Below, one piece after another: positions 26,582 through 35,179 of a DNA stretch of 50,491 nucleotides (position 1 is its first letter; every line of letters starts with the position of its first letter). The position numbers were made by a program, and so were the translations under genes. The stretch is from Myxococcus xanthus (GTDB lineage Bacteria > Myxococcota > Myxococcia > Myxococcales > Myxococcaceae). The notes under the pieces were generated by a model that had not been told where the DNA came from, did not search any database, and saw only the letters and a list, made by a program, of their open reading frames with translations. The stretch is taken from positions 1 through 50,491 of the forward strand of contig NZ_JABFNS010000059.1 in the NCBI RefSeq assembly GCF_013116825.1, written 5' to 3'.

Positions 26582-27940
26582 TCAGAAGTTAGGGACGAGG
26601 AAGTCCTTCACCACGCCCATGTGCTGCATGTTGGAGGCGGCGCTGTCGCCGGACTGCACCGGGGAAATCTCCGACAGCGGCCGGTAGGTGCGGCTGTCGA
26701 GCACCAGCCCGTTGGGGAAGGTGCTGGAGCCGATGACGGTCGCCTGCTGATACTGGCGCAGGTCCTGGTCCACCAGAATCTGGTCGTAGGGCTTGTTGCG
26801 GTTGCTGTTGGTGCCCGTGTTGCCGTTGTGGTCCGCCGGGTGCGGACCCGCCGTCGTCACGACCTGCCGGAAGGTGGCGAAGCAGGACTCGCTGAAGCTG
26901 TCCGTATTCAGGTCGCCACCGATGACGAGGTAGTCGTCCTCGGGAATCTGCGAGCGGACCTCAGTGACGATGGCCTGCGCCTCCGCGTTGCGGTTGCTGG
27001 AGCTGGACGTGAGCAGGTGCACGCTCACCGCCCAGAGGTCGCGGGGACCGGGGATGTCGATGCGCGCCCAGGCGAAGTCCCGGTTGGACACCTTCGGGTC
27101 GGGCCACTGGCCGAACTGGATGATGGGCCAGCGGCTGATGATGCCATTGGGAATCTGCGCGCCCGTCTCACGGGAGTAGTGGAAGCCCGGCGCAATCTGG
27201 TCCACCAGCGAGCGGATGTCCGCCCCCGAGTTGCTCCCGTAGTTGAACTCCTGCATCAGCACGATGTCCGGGTCCACACCCTTGATGAGGCGGATGCCGT
27301 GCCCCGGATCGTAGGACTGGTAGTTTCCGCTGCTGAGGTTGGACGCCATCACGCGGATGGAGGTGTAGCCCGCGTCCGTACCTGCATCCGTCCCCGCGTC
27401 CGTACCGGCATCCGTCCCCGCGTCCGTACCGGCATCCGTCCCCGCGTCCGTACCGGCGTCCGTCCCCGCGTCAGGCTCGGTGCCGGCATCCGGCTCCGGA
27501 TCCACGCCCGCATCTTCTTCCTCGGTGCCGCCGTCATCGGTGGCCGTGCCGCCATCCTCCAGGTCGCCGCCGTCCGTCTCCTCGTTCGAGCCGCCGTCCA
27601 CGCCCGCGTCGTCGGTCGGCACGCACGCGTTGCTCGGCACGCAGTGGCCGCCCTCGGCACCGTCTCCGGACGAGGGGCAGCAGATCGCATCCGGGTGCTC
27701 GCACGCGGTCTGCGAATCACAGGCCCGGACGCACAGGTGGCGGTCATGGGACTCGACGAAGATGCAGGACTCGCCCTGCGAGCAGTCTTCCCTGGCGCCC
27801 TCGGGGCTGCACTCCGTCCAGAGAACCCCTCCATCCTCGAGCGGCTGCGGCACCTGAGGCGGGTTGCCCTCACCACACGCCAGGGAAAGAAGGGTGAGCG
27901 AAACCGCCGCGCACAGGAGGGAGGTGAGCGTCTTCTTCAT
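26582..27940 (-). CDS. Endonuclease/exonuclease/phosphatase-fold lipoprotein with TDAG repeats
   Basis: The 452-residue product has three parts. A lipoprotein signal comes first (LCAAVSLTLLSLACGEG, Cys about 22). A Cys-rich segment (about 40-110; SQGESCIFVES, CVRACDSQTACEHPDAICC) is followed by an acidic linker with about nine DAGT repeats (about 110-190). The C-terminal domain (about 195-452) has endonuclease/exonuclease/phosphatase features: IRVMASNLSS, VDPDIVLMQEF with the metal Glu, WAVSVHL, and DDYLVIGGDLNTDSF with Asp and Asn. It would be tethered to the outer membrane with a nuclease or phosphodiesterase domain outside; the substrate is unknown. The expected late HxP-type motif is weak (NKPYDQILVD, QHMGVVKDF). 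It is divergent from the Mut7-C gene with about 240 bases between. Confidence 0.87.
   Translation of the reverse strand: MKKTLTSLLCAAVSLTLLSLACGEGNPPQVPQPLEDGGVLWTECSPEGAREDCSQGESCIFVESHDRHLCVRACDSQTACEHPDAICCPSSGDGAEGGHCVPSNACVPTDDAGVDGGSNEETDGGDLEDGGTATDDGGTEEEDAGVDPEPDAGTEPDAGTDAGTDAGTDAGTDAGTDAGTDAGTDAGTDAGYTSIRVMASNLSSGNYQSYDPGHGIRLIKGVDPDIVLMQEFNYGSNSGADIRSLVDQIAPGFHYSRETGAQIPNGIISRWPIIQFGQWPDPKVSNRDFAWARIDIPGPRDLWAVSVHLLTSSSSNRNAEAQAIVTEVRSQIPEDDYLVIGGDLNTDSFSESCFATFRQVVTTAGPHPADHNGNTGTNSNRNKPYDQILVDQDLRQYQQATVIGSSTFPNGLVLDSRTYRPLSEISPVQSGDSAASNMQHMGVVKDFLVPNF
27370..27472. repeat. In-frame minisatellite encoding TDAG repeats
   Basis: About four copies of a 24-base unit (GCATCCGTCCCCGCGTCCGT plus four bases on the plus strand), built of two 12-base halves, encode the acidic DAGT linker of the lipoprotein. 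Because the unit is a multiple of three, changes in copy number would alter only linker length. Confidence 0.85.
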
Positions 27941-28179
27941 GCTGTCGGACTCAGGAGTCGAGAGAGGGGGGGAATCGCCGACGACACCCAGGTGCGGACG
28001 GCGGCGGGAGTATAGAAACCCTCGATGTGACGATCTTGTGACTTATGGCACAGCTGAACGATTTTATCTACGCAGTCACTCCGAAACGTCACGGGAAGTC
28101 TGGCGGACCCGGCACGGCAGTCACAGAAACATCCCCGTGAAACACGGAGGGCCGCGACAACGCGGGCCAAAGGGTGGAC
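27941..28179. promoter_or_regulatory. Divergent intergenic region upstream of the lipoprotein and Mut7-C genes
   Basis: This 239-base gap is richer in A+T than its surroundings (28020-28090). On the minus strand TATACT (28009-28014) is a plausible -10 for the lipoprotein, but no good -35 lies at the right distance. No other known element is recognised. Confidence 0.35.
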
Positions 28180-28938
28180 ATGGAGCAGCCGAAGGCCCAG
28201 GTGACGATGCGCTTCCATGGCGCGCTGAATGACTTCCTGTCTCCCGCGCACCGGCATCAGACGTTCAGCCACGCGCTGCGAGGCCGCCCGTCGGTGAAGG
28301 ACCTCATCGAGTCCTTGGGCCCGCCCCACCCGGAAGTGGACGTGGTGCGTGTGGATGGCGAGGCCGTGGACTTCAGCCGCCGGGTGCAGCCGGGCGCGTG
28401 CGTGGAGGTCTACCCCGCGTCCATGGATGAGGCGCCCGGCGTCCGGGTGGGGCCTCCGCTCCAGGACACGCCCCGCTTCGTGCTCGACGTGGGGCTGGGA
28501 CGGCTCGTGGGCTTCTTGCGGATGCTGGGCTTCGACGCCCTGTGGCGCAATGACTTCGCGGACGACACGCTCGCGCGGCTCTCGCATGACGAGGACCGCA
28601 TCCTCCTCTCGCGTGACATCGGGGTGCTCAAGCGCGGCGAGGTCCTGCGTGGCTACTTCCCCCGCTCGACAGACCCGGCGGAGCAGTTGGTCGAAGTGGT
28701 GCGCCGCTATGGGCTGACGTCCCGCATGCATCCCTTCTCGCGCTGCGTCGCCTGCAACGCCGCGCTGACCTCCGCCGAGCCGTCCGAGGTGGCCGGCCGC
28801 ATCCCCGAGCGCGTGGCGGAGCGGCACTCCCGCTTCCAACAGTGCCCGGACTGCCGGCGCGTCTACTGGGCCGGCACGCACCACCAGCGAATGCAGGCTC
28901 TGGTGGACCGGCTGCGCGAGCTCGAAGGCGCCCCCTAG
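28180..28938 (+). CDS. Mut7-C RNase domain protein with ubiquitin-like N-terminus
   Basis: The 252-residue protein combines an N-terminal beta-grasp (ubiquitin-like) domain (about 5-85; TMRFHGALNDFL, VVRVDGEAVDFSRRV) with a Mut7-C domain. The latter is a predicted PIN-like RNase fold with acidic residues (FVLDVGLGRLVGFLRMLGFD, LLSRDIGVLKRG) and a zinc ribbon at the end (RCVACNAAL, then FQQCPDCRRVYW with the family's GTHHQRM). This architecture is known as Mut7-C ubiquitin/RNase and its bacterial role is untested. The protein is cytoplasmic. ATG 28180 follows AAAGGG. The minor pilin operon starts 238 bases downstream. Confidence 0.9.
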   Translation: MEQPKAQVTMRFHGALNDFLSPAHRHQTFSHALRGRPSVKDLIESLGPPHPEVDVVRVDGEAVDFSRRVQPGACVEVYPASMDEAPGVRVGPPLQDTPRFVLDVGLGRLVGFLRMLGFDALWRNDFADDTLARLSHDEDRILLSRDIGVLKRGEVLRGYFPRSTDPAEQLVEVVRRYGLTSRMHPFSRCVACNAALTSAEPSEVAGRIPERVAERHSRFQQCPDCRRVYWAGTHHQRMQALVDRLRELEGAP

Positions 28939-28992
28939 GCGTCGGCTCGCTCAAAACGTTGGAACCCGAGAAGTCACCAGCGCGTGACGGAA

Positions 28993-29042
28993 ACCTCGCA
29001 AGCAATTGCAACTCCGCAACTCTTGCGAGGTCTCTTGAGACC
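28993..29042. promoter_or_regulatory. Two overlapping inverted repeats upstream of the pilin operon
   Basis: ACCTCGCAAG (28993-29002) pairs perfectly with CTTGCGAGGT (29022-29031) around a 19-base loop that itself contains GCAATTGC. A second repeat, GGTCTC (29029-29034) and GAGACC (29037-29042), shares GGT with the first, so the two hairpins exclude each other. They lie about 65-115 bases before the sigma-54-type promoter and could be an activator binding site or the terminator of the Mut7-C gene. Confidence 0.5.
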
Positions 29043-29104
29043 CAACCCTGAGGTGCGACCCAAACGTTGCCCACGAGTTCCGGCCAGTTACAGTGCCGCC
29101 GCTC

Positions 29105-29120
29105 AGGCATGGCAATTGCG
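29105..29120 (+). promoter_or_regulatory. Sigma-54-type promoter of the minor pilin operon
   Basis: AGGCATGGCAATTGCG carries GG (29106-29107) and GC (29118-29119) at the exact 12-base spacing of -24/-12 promoters. The -24 half GGCA and the -12 half TTGC both match the consensus TGGCAC-N5-TTGC closely. It is about 58 bases before the pilX start. Sigma-54 control with the activator PilR is well known for type IV pilus genes. Confidence 0.72.
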
Positions 29121-29176
29121 TAGTGAGTAACACTGGTATCGCCCTCACGGGCTGGAGTCCAAGGGAGTCCCGCGAC

Positions 29177-29920
29177 ATGGTGCAACGTCCCACAACCCGA
29201 CGGCGGCAAGGTGGCTTCACGCTGCTGCTCGCCATGGGCGTCGTCACGATGGTCACCCTCGCGGTGCTCCTCAGCTACGGCGTGGTGAGCCGCGAGGCGG
29301 AAGTCCAGGGTGATGGCCGCCGCTACAAGGAAGCCTACTTCGCGGCGGAGGCGGGCCTGGCCGAGGGGCGCGAGGCGATGCGCATCCGCCTGGGGACCGA
29401 TCAAACCTATAGCGGGGTGCTCGCGGTCCTGCCCGTGGTCAACGAGCCCGGCCTGAACGGTGGAGACCGCCCCTTCCTCGAGGTGCTGGAAGGGCCTGGA
29501 GGGGCCGGGACCTGGAATTCGCTCGCCATCGTCGAGGAGGACCTGGCGCCAGCGGAGCGCCAGAGCCCAACGGGTGAAGCCTTCGCCGCCTTCCCTCTCC
29601 AGGAGAACGTGCGCTACCGCGTTTTCGCCCGGGACGATGAGGACCCCGTCGATCCCACCGATCCCACCCCGGCCAACCAAGGCATTCGGGATACCAACAA
29701 GCAAGTCTGGCTCATCGCCGTGGGCGAGGTCGTGGGTCCCGCGAACAGCCGCCCCACGCGCGCCGTCATCCATGCCCTCATCACCAATGAGAACGCACCA
29801 GCCGTCACCAGGCCTGGCTCTGGATCGGATTCGGGCGGCCCCGAAGGTACTCACGACAGTGGGGAAGAGGAGCCCATCGACGTCGAAAACGAGGTCGTAG
29901 TCCTTTCCTCCACTCCTTGA
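29177..29920 (+). CDS. pilX: PilX-like minor pilin
   Basis: The 247-residue minor pilin has a type III (prepilin) signal: basic leader RPTTRRRQGG, cleavage after Gly13, then FTLLLAMGVVTMVTLAVLL. The Glu at +5 is absent (Leu instead), which is usual for PilX/GspK-type pilins at the tip. The soluble part is acidic and disordered near the end (GSDSGGPEGTHDSGEEEP). It should form the tip complex with PilV, PilW, FimU and PilY1. AAGGGAG before ATG 29177 supports the start; the frame is open further upstream but that part covers the promoter. TfcP-like cytochrome follows after 14 bases. Confidence 0.85.
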   Translation: MVQRPTTRRRQGGFTLLLAMGVVTMVTLAVLLSYGVVSREAEVQGDGRRYKEAYFAAEAGLAEGREAMRIRLGTDQTYSGVLAVLPVVNEPGLNGGDRPFLEVLEGPGGAGTWNSLAIVEEDLAPAERQSPTGEAFAAFPLQENVRYRVFARDDEDPVDPTDPTPANQGIRDTNKQVWLIAVGEVVGPANSRPTRAVIHALITNENAPAVTRPGSGSDSGGPEGTHDSGEEEPIDVENEVVVLSSTP

Positions 29921-29934
29921 GCTGAGCCCTCCCA

Positions 29935-30402
29935 ATGAAACGACTCTCCCTGTTGTCGCTTCTGCTCCTGCCGGGCTTGGCCGCTGGCGCGACGGATGAA
30001 GGCAAGCTCGCCTTCGACAAGGCCTGCGCCGGCTGCCACACCATCACCCCGCAGTCTCAGAGCAGCGGAAAGACAGCGACCGCGGCGAAAGCGGCGCCTG
30101 CGAAGCAGCGCGGCCGCAGCATCGACCTGGGCCCGCTGATTCCGAAGCGAACGCCCGAACAACTGCGCACCTGGATTGCGGGGCCCACCCAGGTCAACCC
30201 CAAGACGAGTTGCGACACGCGCCTGGTTCGCGTGGATGACCGGGACCTGCTCCTCAACCACTTGGCGCTCAGCATCCATCCGCCGCCCCCGTCACGCGAA
30301 GAACTGCTGCGTCAACAGTTCCAGCAAGACCTCGCAACTCGCCGTGCGCACCAGCAACGCAAGGCGAATGACCCGTCCCGCCGTTCACAGGGAAAGAAGT
30401 GA
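29935..30402 (+). CDS. TfcP-like noncanonical cytochrome c
   Basis: This 155-residue periplasmic protein has a signal peptide (LLSLLLLPGLAAGA) and one heme-attachment motif, CAGCH (Cys31, Cys34, His35). Where a class I cytochrome c has its distal Met (for example in PKTKMP), this sequence has NPKTSCDTR, so Cys93 is the likely sixth ligand. This matches the reported M. xanthus TfcP, a noncanonical cytochrome c that promotes calcium binding by PilY1 and pilus formation. A low-complexity insert (SGKTATAAKAAPAKQRG) separates the motif from the rest, and a Gln/Arg-rich tail ends the protein. Its position between pilX and pilY1 fits. The stop overlaps the pilY1 ATG by one base. Assignment to TfcP or a paralogue is not certain. 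Confidence 0.85.
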   Translation: MKRLSLLSLLLLPGLAAGATDEGKLAFDKACAGCHTITPQSQSSGKTATAAKAAPAKQRGRSIDLGPLIPKRTPEQLRTWIAGPTQVNPKTSCDTRLVRVDDRDLLLNHLALSIHPPPPSREELLRQQFQQDLATRRAHQQRKANDPSRRSQGKK

Positions 30403-33400
30403 TGCGCACCCTCCCCCAGATGCTCGCGGCGTTCGCCCTGCTGACCGCGCCGCTTGCCCATGCCCAGACCGGTTCGGAAACGCCGGCCAAGCTGTGTGAA
30501 GACCAGCTCGACCAGAACAAGCAGCCCGAGTTCAGCGACGAGAACCTGGAGATTCAGGAGTCGAGCATTCTCATCACCGAGGAGAATCCGGCCCGGCTCC
30601 AGCTCAACACCAACCTCACGGCACTGAACGCCGAGCGGATCTTCTTCCCGTTCGACCAGAACGTCACTATCAGCTACGTGTACGAGTCCGCCGGCGCCTC
30701 GCACTCGCTGGGCTACATGTACATGGATGACCTCCGCGATCGGGGGTACGTCGACGCCAACGGCAACCTGCTCGACACCAACGAGAACGGTGTCCTGGAC
30801 CTGCACGAGGACCTGTTCAACCTCGCGCCCCAGTACGGTCCCAAGGCCCGGCCCTACGTTGGCCAGACCCGTCGCTGCACGCGCCAGTTCACGTCAGGCG
30901 GCGAGCAGTACAGCGAGCCCGAGCTCGCGATGAACGTGAACTGCGACGTTACCTTCCAGCATGACATCAACCTCGCGGATGCCCGGCCTGGCCTCGGCGG
31001 CGAGTGGAACCGAACGGACCAGGTGGGAGCCTTCGCCTCGGGCACCATCACCAACAACAATTTCTCGGACCGGGGACTCTTCGCCCACCTTCCCAACCTG
31101 CTTGAGCCCCCCTCGCCCAGCAACGGAAACATGGGCCTGGGACGGATGGTCTTCCTGCTCGCCGATGACGACTCCGGCCGGACCACCCACCGCAACCTGG
31201 CCCCGGTGCCGGACATCGGGGATTACTCCGAAGGCATCCCCGACTACAACGTGTCCGCGTACGACCCGCGAGGCCTGCTCCGCGCCGTCGACCCGGACCC
31301 CGGTCTGACGGCGTACGACCGGACCGTAGACCTGGGGATGATTCAGGGTGGCAAGGAAATCGTCTTCTTTGTCGCCGTCTACTACGAGAGCAACCACGGT
31401 CCCCGCGAGGGCTACGTCTATCCCTGCCTCAAGCAAGACCCTGATGGCCGGTGCGCGCTGCACCTGCGCACGTCCATCAACGTCTTCTTCTCCAAGGCGG
31501 ATTGGAACCTGGACCAAAACCCCGAGGGAGGAACCGTCGTCGCCGAGCGAAACATCGGGTGTCAGTACCTGGAAGGCTGCAACCGGGACAATCCCGCCAG
31601 TACCCCGGGTCAGGCGTGCCGGGTCGCAGACACCAATGAGTACTACTGCGGCTGGCTGGACGGCCCGATCACCGAGTGGGGCACCACGCTGTACCGCCTC
31701 GCGAACGACGAGCTCTACGGCAACCTGGTGATGCCCATGGAGCGGGTGACGATTCCCAGACCCGCGGGCGTGCGCAACCCCATGCCTCACGTCATCGTCG
31801 GCGCCCCCACCACGGACCCCTTCCGCTGGATTCTGGGCTTCGAGGACATCCCGGGCGGCGGTGACCGCGACTTCAACGACGTGGTGTTCGTCGTCAACAA
31901 GCAGAACGGCGGCAGCATTCGCTCTGCCACGGTGTCTGGAGACCTGTCGCCTGACATCGCCAACGACTTCGTCATCACGAAGGTGCGCTTCAAGCGGCAG
32001 GATGACTACGCGCCCCAGCCGCGCACGTGCACTGGTGGCCCACCCTGCTTCACGGAGGAGATTCCCGGCGCCTGCACGCCCACGGATGGTCCTCGTCCCA
32101 CCATCACCTATTCGTTGGCGGTGGACTGCCGCGTCTGCCAGCCCAACCCGGACACCGGGGAGATGGAGTGCGTCGCCAACCCGAACCCGCCCACGTGGTT
32201 CCCGGTGCACTTCCCCGACACGTCTCCGCCGACCCAGGAGGTGGAGTTGGACATCATGTCCATGGGATTCACCGGCTCTCAGCTCTGCTGGAAGGTGGAC
32301 ATCACCAGCCCCAGCGAACTGTGCCGTCCCATCATCGACGACGTCGAGGTGGGCTACCAGGCCGTCCGGGCCGGCAGCTACTCGCGCGCCTCACCGTCCA
32401 CGCTGGGCAATGTCATCGTCTGGGGCGTGAACGAGACGCCGGGCAGCGCCTGGGGCGCGAATGGAACCTGGCCGGGCAACGGCATGCCCGCGCCCGGCAC
32501 GCGCGCATATGACGGCAACAAGGACTTCACCATCCGGGGCAGGCTCTACTTCCGCTCGCTCTACGACCCGGAGAATCCGAGCGTCACCAACGCCGTCCAG
32601 CGATGGGATGCCGGCCGAGTGATGGCCCTCACCTTCGGCACGAATGGACACGCCTCCGACCCGCTCCAGCGCAAGCTGTACACGATGAACGCCGCTGGCA
32701 ATCGCAGCACCATCTCCGAAGAGATGACGGACACCAGCAGCGCCAGCCCGCTCTTCCCCGACTGGCTCTGTGACCAGGAGCAGAACGGACGGTACCTCTA
32801 CGACCTCAACAATGACGGAACATGCGGCACGCCCTCCATCACCGCGCCAGAAAAGCGCGTGACGGACCACACCAATGACCGCAACTTCCTGAAGGAGTGG
32901 CTGTACGGCTGGGAGGACCATTACGCTCCCGGGCCCGCGAATGAGCGGCGGCCGTGGGCCCTGGGTGGCATCAACATGTCCACCGTAGCCATCACCATGC
33001 CACCGTACCTCGACACCTGGGCATTGAATGCCCGCGCTGGCGAGCGAGACCTGTACCGCCGCAACTTCATGGAGCCGCTCTCCACGCGTCCGACCGTGGC
33101 CTACGTGGGCACCATGAATGGCTATCTGCACGCCTTCGAAGCGGGCGCGTTCCGCAACTCCACGCACGACGACTGCGCGCCCGGCACGCAGGTGCGCGGC
33201 TACTTCGACACGACCGCGAGCTGCGTCCCGGGCAACGTCACGCCCCGCGACTACGGCTCGGGCGCGGAGCGTTTCACGTACATGCCACGCATGCAGTTGG
33301 AGCGGTACCGCAACACCTACGTGCGCTTCAACGGTTCGGGCAACCTTCCCCGGCCCTCCATGGATGCCTCGCCCCAAGTCGCCAACGTGGACTTCGGCAT

Positions 33401-34649
33401 CCCCGGACAGCCTGCCTGGACCCGCGCGACCTCCGCAAACAAGACGCAGGGTGCCAAGACGGTCCTGGTCAGCGCTTCCGGCAAGAACAGCCCTGCCGTC
33501 GTCGCGCTCGACATCACCCACCCCGATGATGCCTGGTACCCGCTGCCGCTCTGGGAGTTCAACCTGCGCGAGCCCAGCATCGAACTGGCGTTCTCCTCGG
33601 CGAAAATCGTGGACCCCACCGTGGACTTCCCCGACAACTCCGGCTCCAGTCATGCGCCGTCGATTGGCCGATTGACCTGGGGCTCGGGAACGGAAGGGAA
33701 GTGGACGGCCGTCGTGGGCACAGACTACGTGCCGACCTCCCCGAACCACGCCGGTGCCCTCTACCTCATCGACCTGAAGACGGGGCAGCCGCTCGACTTC
33801 GGCGCGACGCCCGGCGGCACCAGGGCCGGCATCATCACCCTGGACCGAGGCTCCGGCATCGCCGCGAGCACGGCGCTCATCGACCTCGACCGCGACGGGA
33901 ACTACGACGTCATGTACGTGCCCACCACGGCAGGCAATGTCTACCGCATCAACCTGGATACGGTGAACCCGAGCGCGCCCCTTGGCCGCAAGGTGAAGAC
34001 GTGCAAGGTGGCCAGTGCGCCGGTCACCCTGTCGGACCACCCGGATGCGGCAACGGGACAGGACTCCATCTACCAGCAAATCCACTCCAACCTCGGCGTG
34101 AGCATCGTCCGCAACAGCGGGTCCCCCGTGGTCCGCTTCTACTTCGGCACGGGTGACAATCCGGACGAGTTCTCCGACGGCCCTTCGAACAAGGACAGCT
34201 ATCGCTACCACCTGCTCGGCTTCGAAGACACCGACCCCTCGGGCACGCGCCCGTGCGAGTTGCTCGAGCCTCTGTGGGTACAGCAGTTGGATCCAGGCCA
34301 GGCGGTGTGGGGTGGCGTGACGCTGGCGGGAGACAAAGTCTATGCAAGCACCGCGGTGGGTGCGGCGGCGGACGTCTGCAACCTGAGCGAGACCGAGAGC
34401 GGCAGGTTCTACGAGTCCGGTCAGCTTCCGGATGGAACCAGCGCCCCTGAGATGAAGAGCGTGGCGCTGGGTGGCCATGCGGTGAATGCACCGGTGGTGC
34501 ATGACGGCCACCTCCTCATTCCCACGGCACTGGGCGAAGTGAGGGTCCAGGGTAGCGGCGAGTGGAACACCGGCAACGCCAACGGGGGCATGGCCCGCTC
34601 CAAGGTGCTCATCTACGCGCCCAGCCCGGACGGGAGGATTCAGCAGTGA
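30402..34649 (+). CDS. pilY1: PilY1 pilus tip protein
   Basis: PilY1 is the large tip adhesin that primes type IVa pilus assembly with the minor pilins. The protein of 1415 residues has a signal peptide (MLAAFALLTAPLAHA) and a long N-terminal region. That region includes an EF-hand-like loop DTNENGVLD (about residues 125-133) and a DUF4114-type segment (FEDIPGGGDRDFNDVVFV, about 479-496). The C-terminal half forms the PilY1 beta-propeller (GTMNGYLHAFEAG, VPTTAGNVYRIN) with the calcium loop DLDRDGNYD (residues 1161-1169), the hallmark of PilY1. No von Willebrand domain is seen. ATG 30402 overlaps the TfcP-like stop; GTG 30399 is also possible. pilV overlaps its end by four bases. It is exported to the pilus tip or cell surface. 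Confidence 0.95.
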   Translation: MRTLPQMLAAFALLTAPLAHAQTGSETPAKLCEDQLDQNKQPEFSDENLEIQESSILITEENPARLQLNTNLTALNAERIFFPFDQNVTISYVYESAGASHSLGYMYMDDLRDRGYVDANGNLLDTNENGVLDLHEDLFNLAPQYGPKARPYVGQTRRCTRQFTSGGEQYSEPELAMNVNCDVTFQHDINLADARPGLGGEWNRTDQVGAFASGTITNNNFSDRGLFAHLPNLLEPPSPSNGNMGLGRMVFLLADDDSGRTTHRNLAPVPDIGDYSEGIPDYNVSAYDPRGLLRAVDPDPGLTAYDRTVDLGMIQGGKEIVFFVAVYYESNHGPREGYVYPCLKQDPDGRCALHLRTSINVFFSKADWNLDQNPEGGTVVAERNIGCQYLEGCNRDNPASTPGQACRVADTNEYYCGWLDGPITEWGTTLYRLANDELYGNLVMPMERVTIPRPAGVRNPMPHVIVGAPTTDPFRWILGFEDIPGGGDRDFNDVVFVVNKQNGGSIRSATVSGDLSPDIANDFVITKVRFKRQDDYAPQPRTCTGGPPCFTEEIPGACTPTDGPRPTITYSLAVDCRVCQPNPDTGEMECVANPNPPTWFPVHFPDTSPPTQEVELDIMSMGFTGSQLCWKVDITSPSELCRPIIDDVEVGYQAVRAGSYSRASPSTLGNVIVWGVNETPGSAWGANGTWPGNGMPAPGTRAYDGNKDFTIRGRLYFRSLYDPENPSVTNAVQRWDAGRVMALTFGTNGHASDPLQRKLYTMNAAGNRSTISEEMTDTSSASPLFPDWLCDQEQNGRYLYDLNNDGTCGTPSITAPEKRVTDHTNDRNFLKEWLYGWEDHYAPGPANERRPWALGGINMSTVAITMPPYLDTWALNARAGERDLYRRNFMEPLSTRPTVAYVGTMNGYLHAFEAGAFRNSTHDDCAPGTQVRGYFDTTASCVPGNVTPRDYGSGAERFTYMPRMQLERYRNTYVRFNGSGNLPRPSMDASPQVANVDFGIPGQPAWTRATSANKTQGAKTVLVSASGKNSPAVVALDITHPDDAWYPLPLWEFNLREPSIELAFSSAKIVDPTVDFPDNSGSSHAPSIGRLTWGSGTEGKWTAVVGTDYVPTSPNHAGALYLIDLKTGQPLDFGATPGGTRAGIITLDRGSGIAASTALIDLDRDGNYDVMYVPTTAGNVYRINLDTVNPSAPLGRKVKTCKVASAPVTLSDHPDAATGQDSIYQQIHSNLGVSIVRNSGSPVVRFYFGTGDNPDEFSDGPSNKDSYRYHLLGFEDTDPSGTRPCELLEPLWVQQLDPGQAVWGGVTLAGDKVYASTAVGAAADVCNLSETESGRFYESGQLPDGTSAPEMKSVALGGHAVNAPVVHDGHLLIPTALGEVRVQGSGEWNTGNANGGMARSKVLIYAPSPDGRIQQ

Positions 34650-35179
34650 AGTCCCTGAACAGGCGCCAGCACTCCAGGGGCATCACGCTCCTGGAGGTGC
34701 TGGCCACCATGGCCATCCTGCTGTTGGGCATCGGCGCGGCGATGCTGGTAGTGACCCAGACCAGCACCTCCAATCGTCGCAGCCTCAGCGCCACGCAGGC
34801 ACAGCTCATCGCTGAGCAGGCGCTGGAGAACATCACGCTGCTGGGCTGCACGGTACAACCCCCGTGCATCAACCTGGTGGGCCTGGATGAAACCTACACC
34901 CTCTTTCAGACCAGTTCGGGGGAACTGCGTAACGCCCCTCATCCCAATCCGAAAGTCATCGCGCGTGAGTACCAGGTCGTCGTGGACGTGGATGTCCCCT
35001 CGCAGCTCGCCACCATCGAGCCAGGCTCCACGGTTCCAGCGGACCTGACGCGGAACCTTATTCCCGGGCAGGCAGGCACCACGGGGAACATCGCCCACGT
35101 CCGCGTCACCGTGAGCTGGCTGGAGCCAGGGCGGCGCGACCGGCAAGTAGTGATGCTCCAGACGAGGATGGCGCCGTGA
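34646..35179 (+). CDS. pilV: PilV-like minor pilin
   Basis: The 177-residue minor pilin has the prepilin signal KSLNRRQHSRG, cleavage after Gly12, and ITLLEVLATMAILLLGIGAA with Glu at +5. The length and the early RRSLSATQAQLIAEQALENI helix fit PilV. Two Cys (GCTVQPPC) probably form a disulfide. It begins with GTG overlapping the pilY1 stop by four bases, and its own stop overlaps the pilW start by four, so the genes are translationally coupled. It acts in the pilus tip complex. Confidence 0.9.
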   Translation: MKSLNRRQHSRGITLLEVLATMAILLLGIGAAMLVVTQTSTSNRRSLSATQAQLIAEQALENITLLGCTVQPPCINLVGLDETYTLFQTSSGELRNAPHPNPKVIAREYQVVVDVDVPSQLATIEPGSTVPADLTRNLIPGQAGTTGNIAHVRVTVSWLEPGRRDRQVVMLQTRMAP

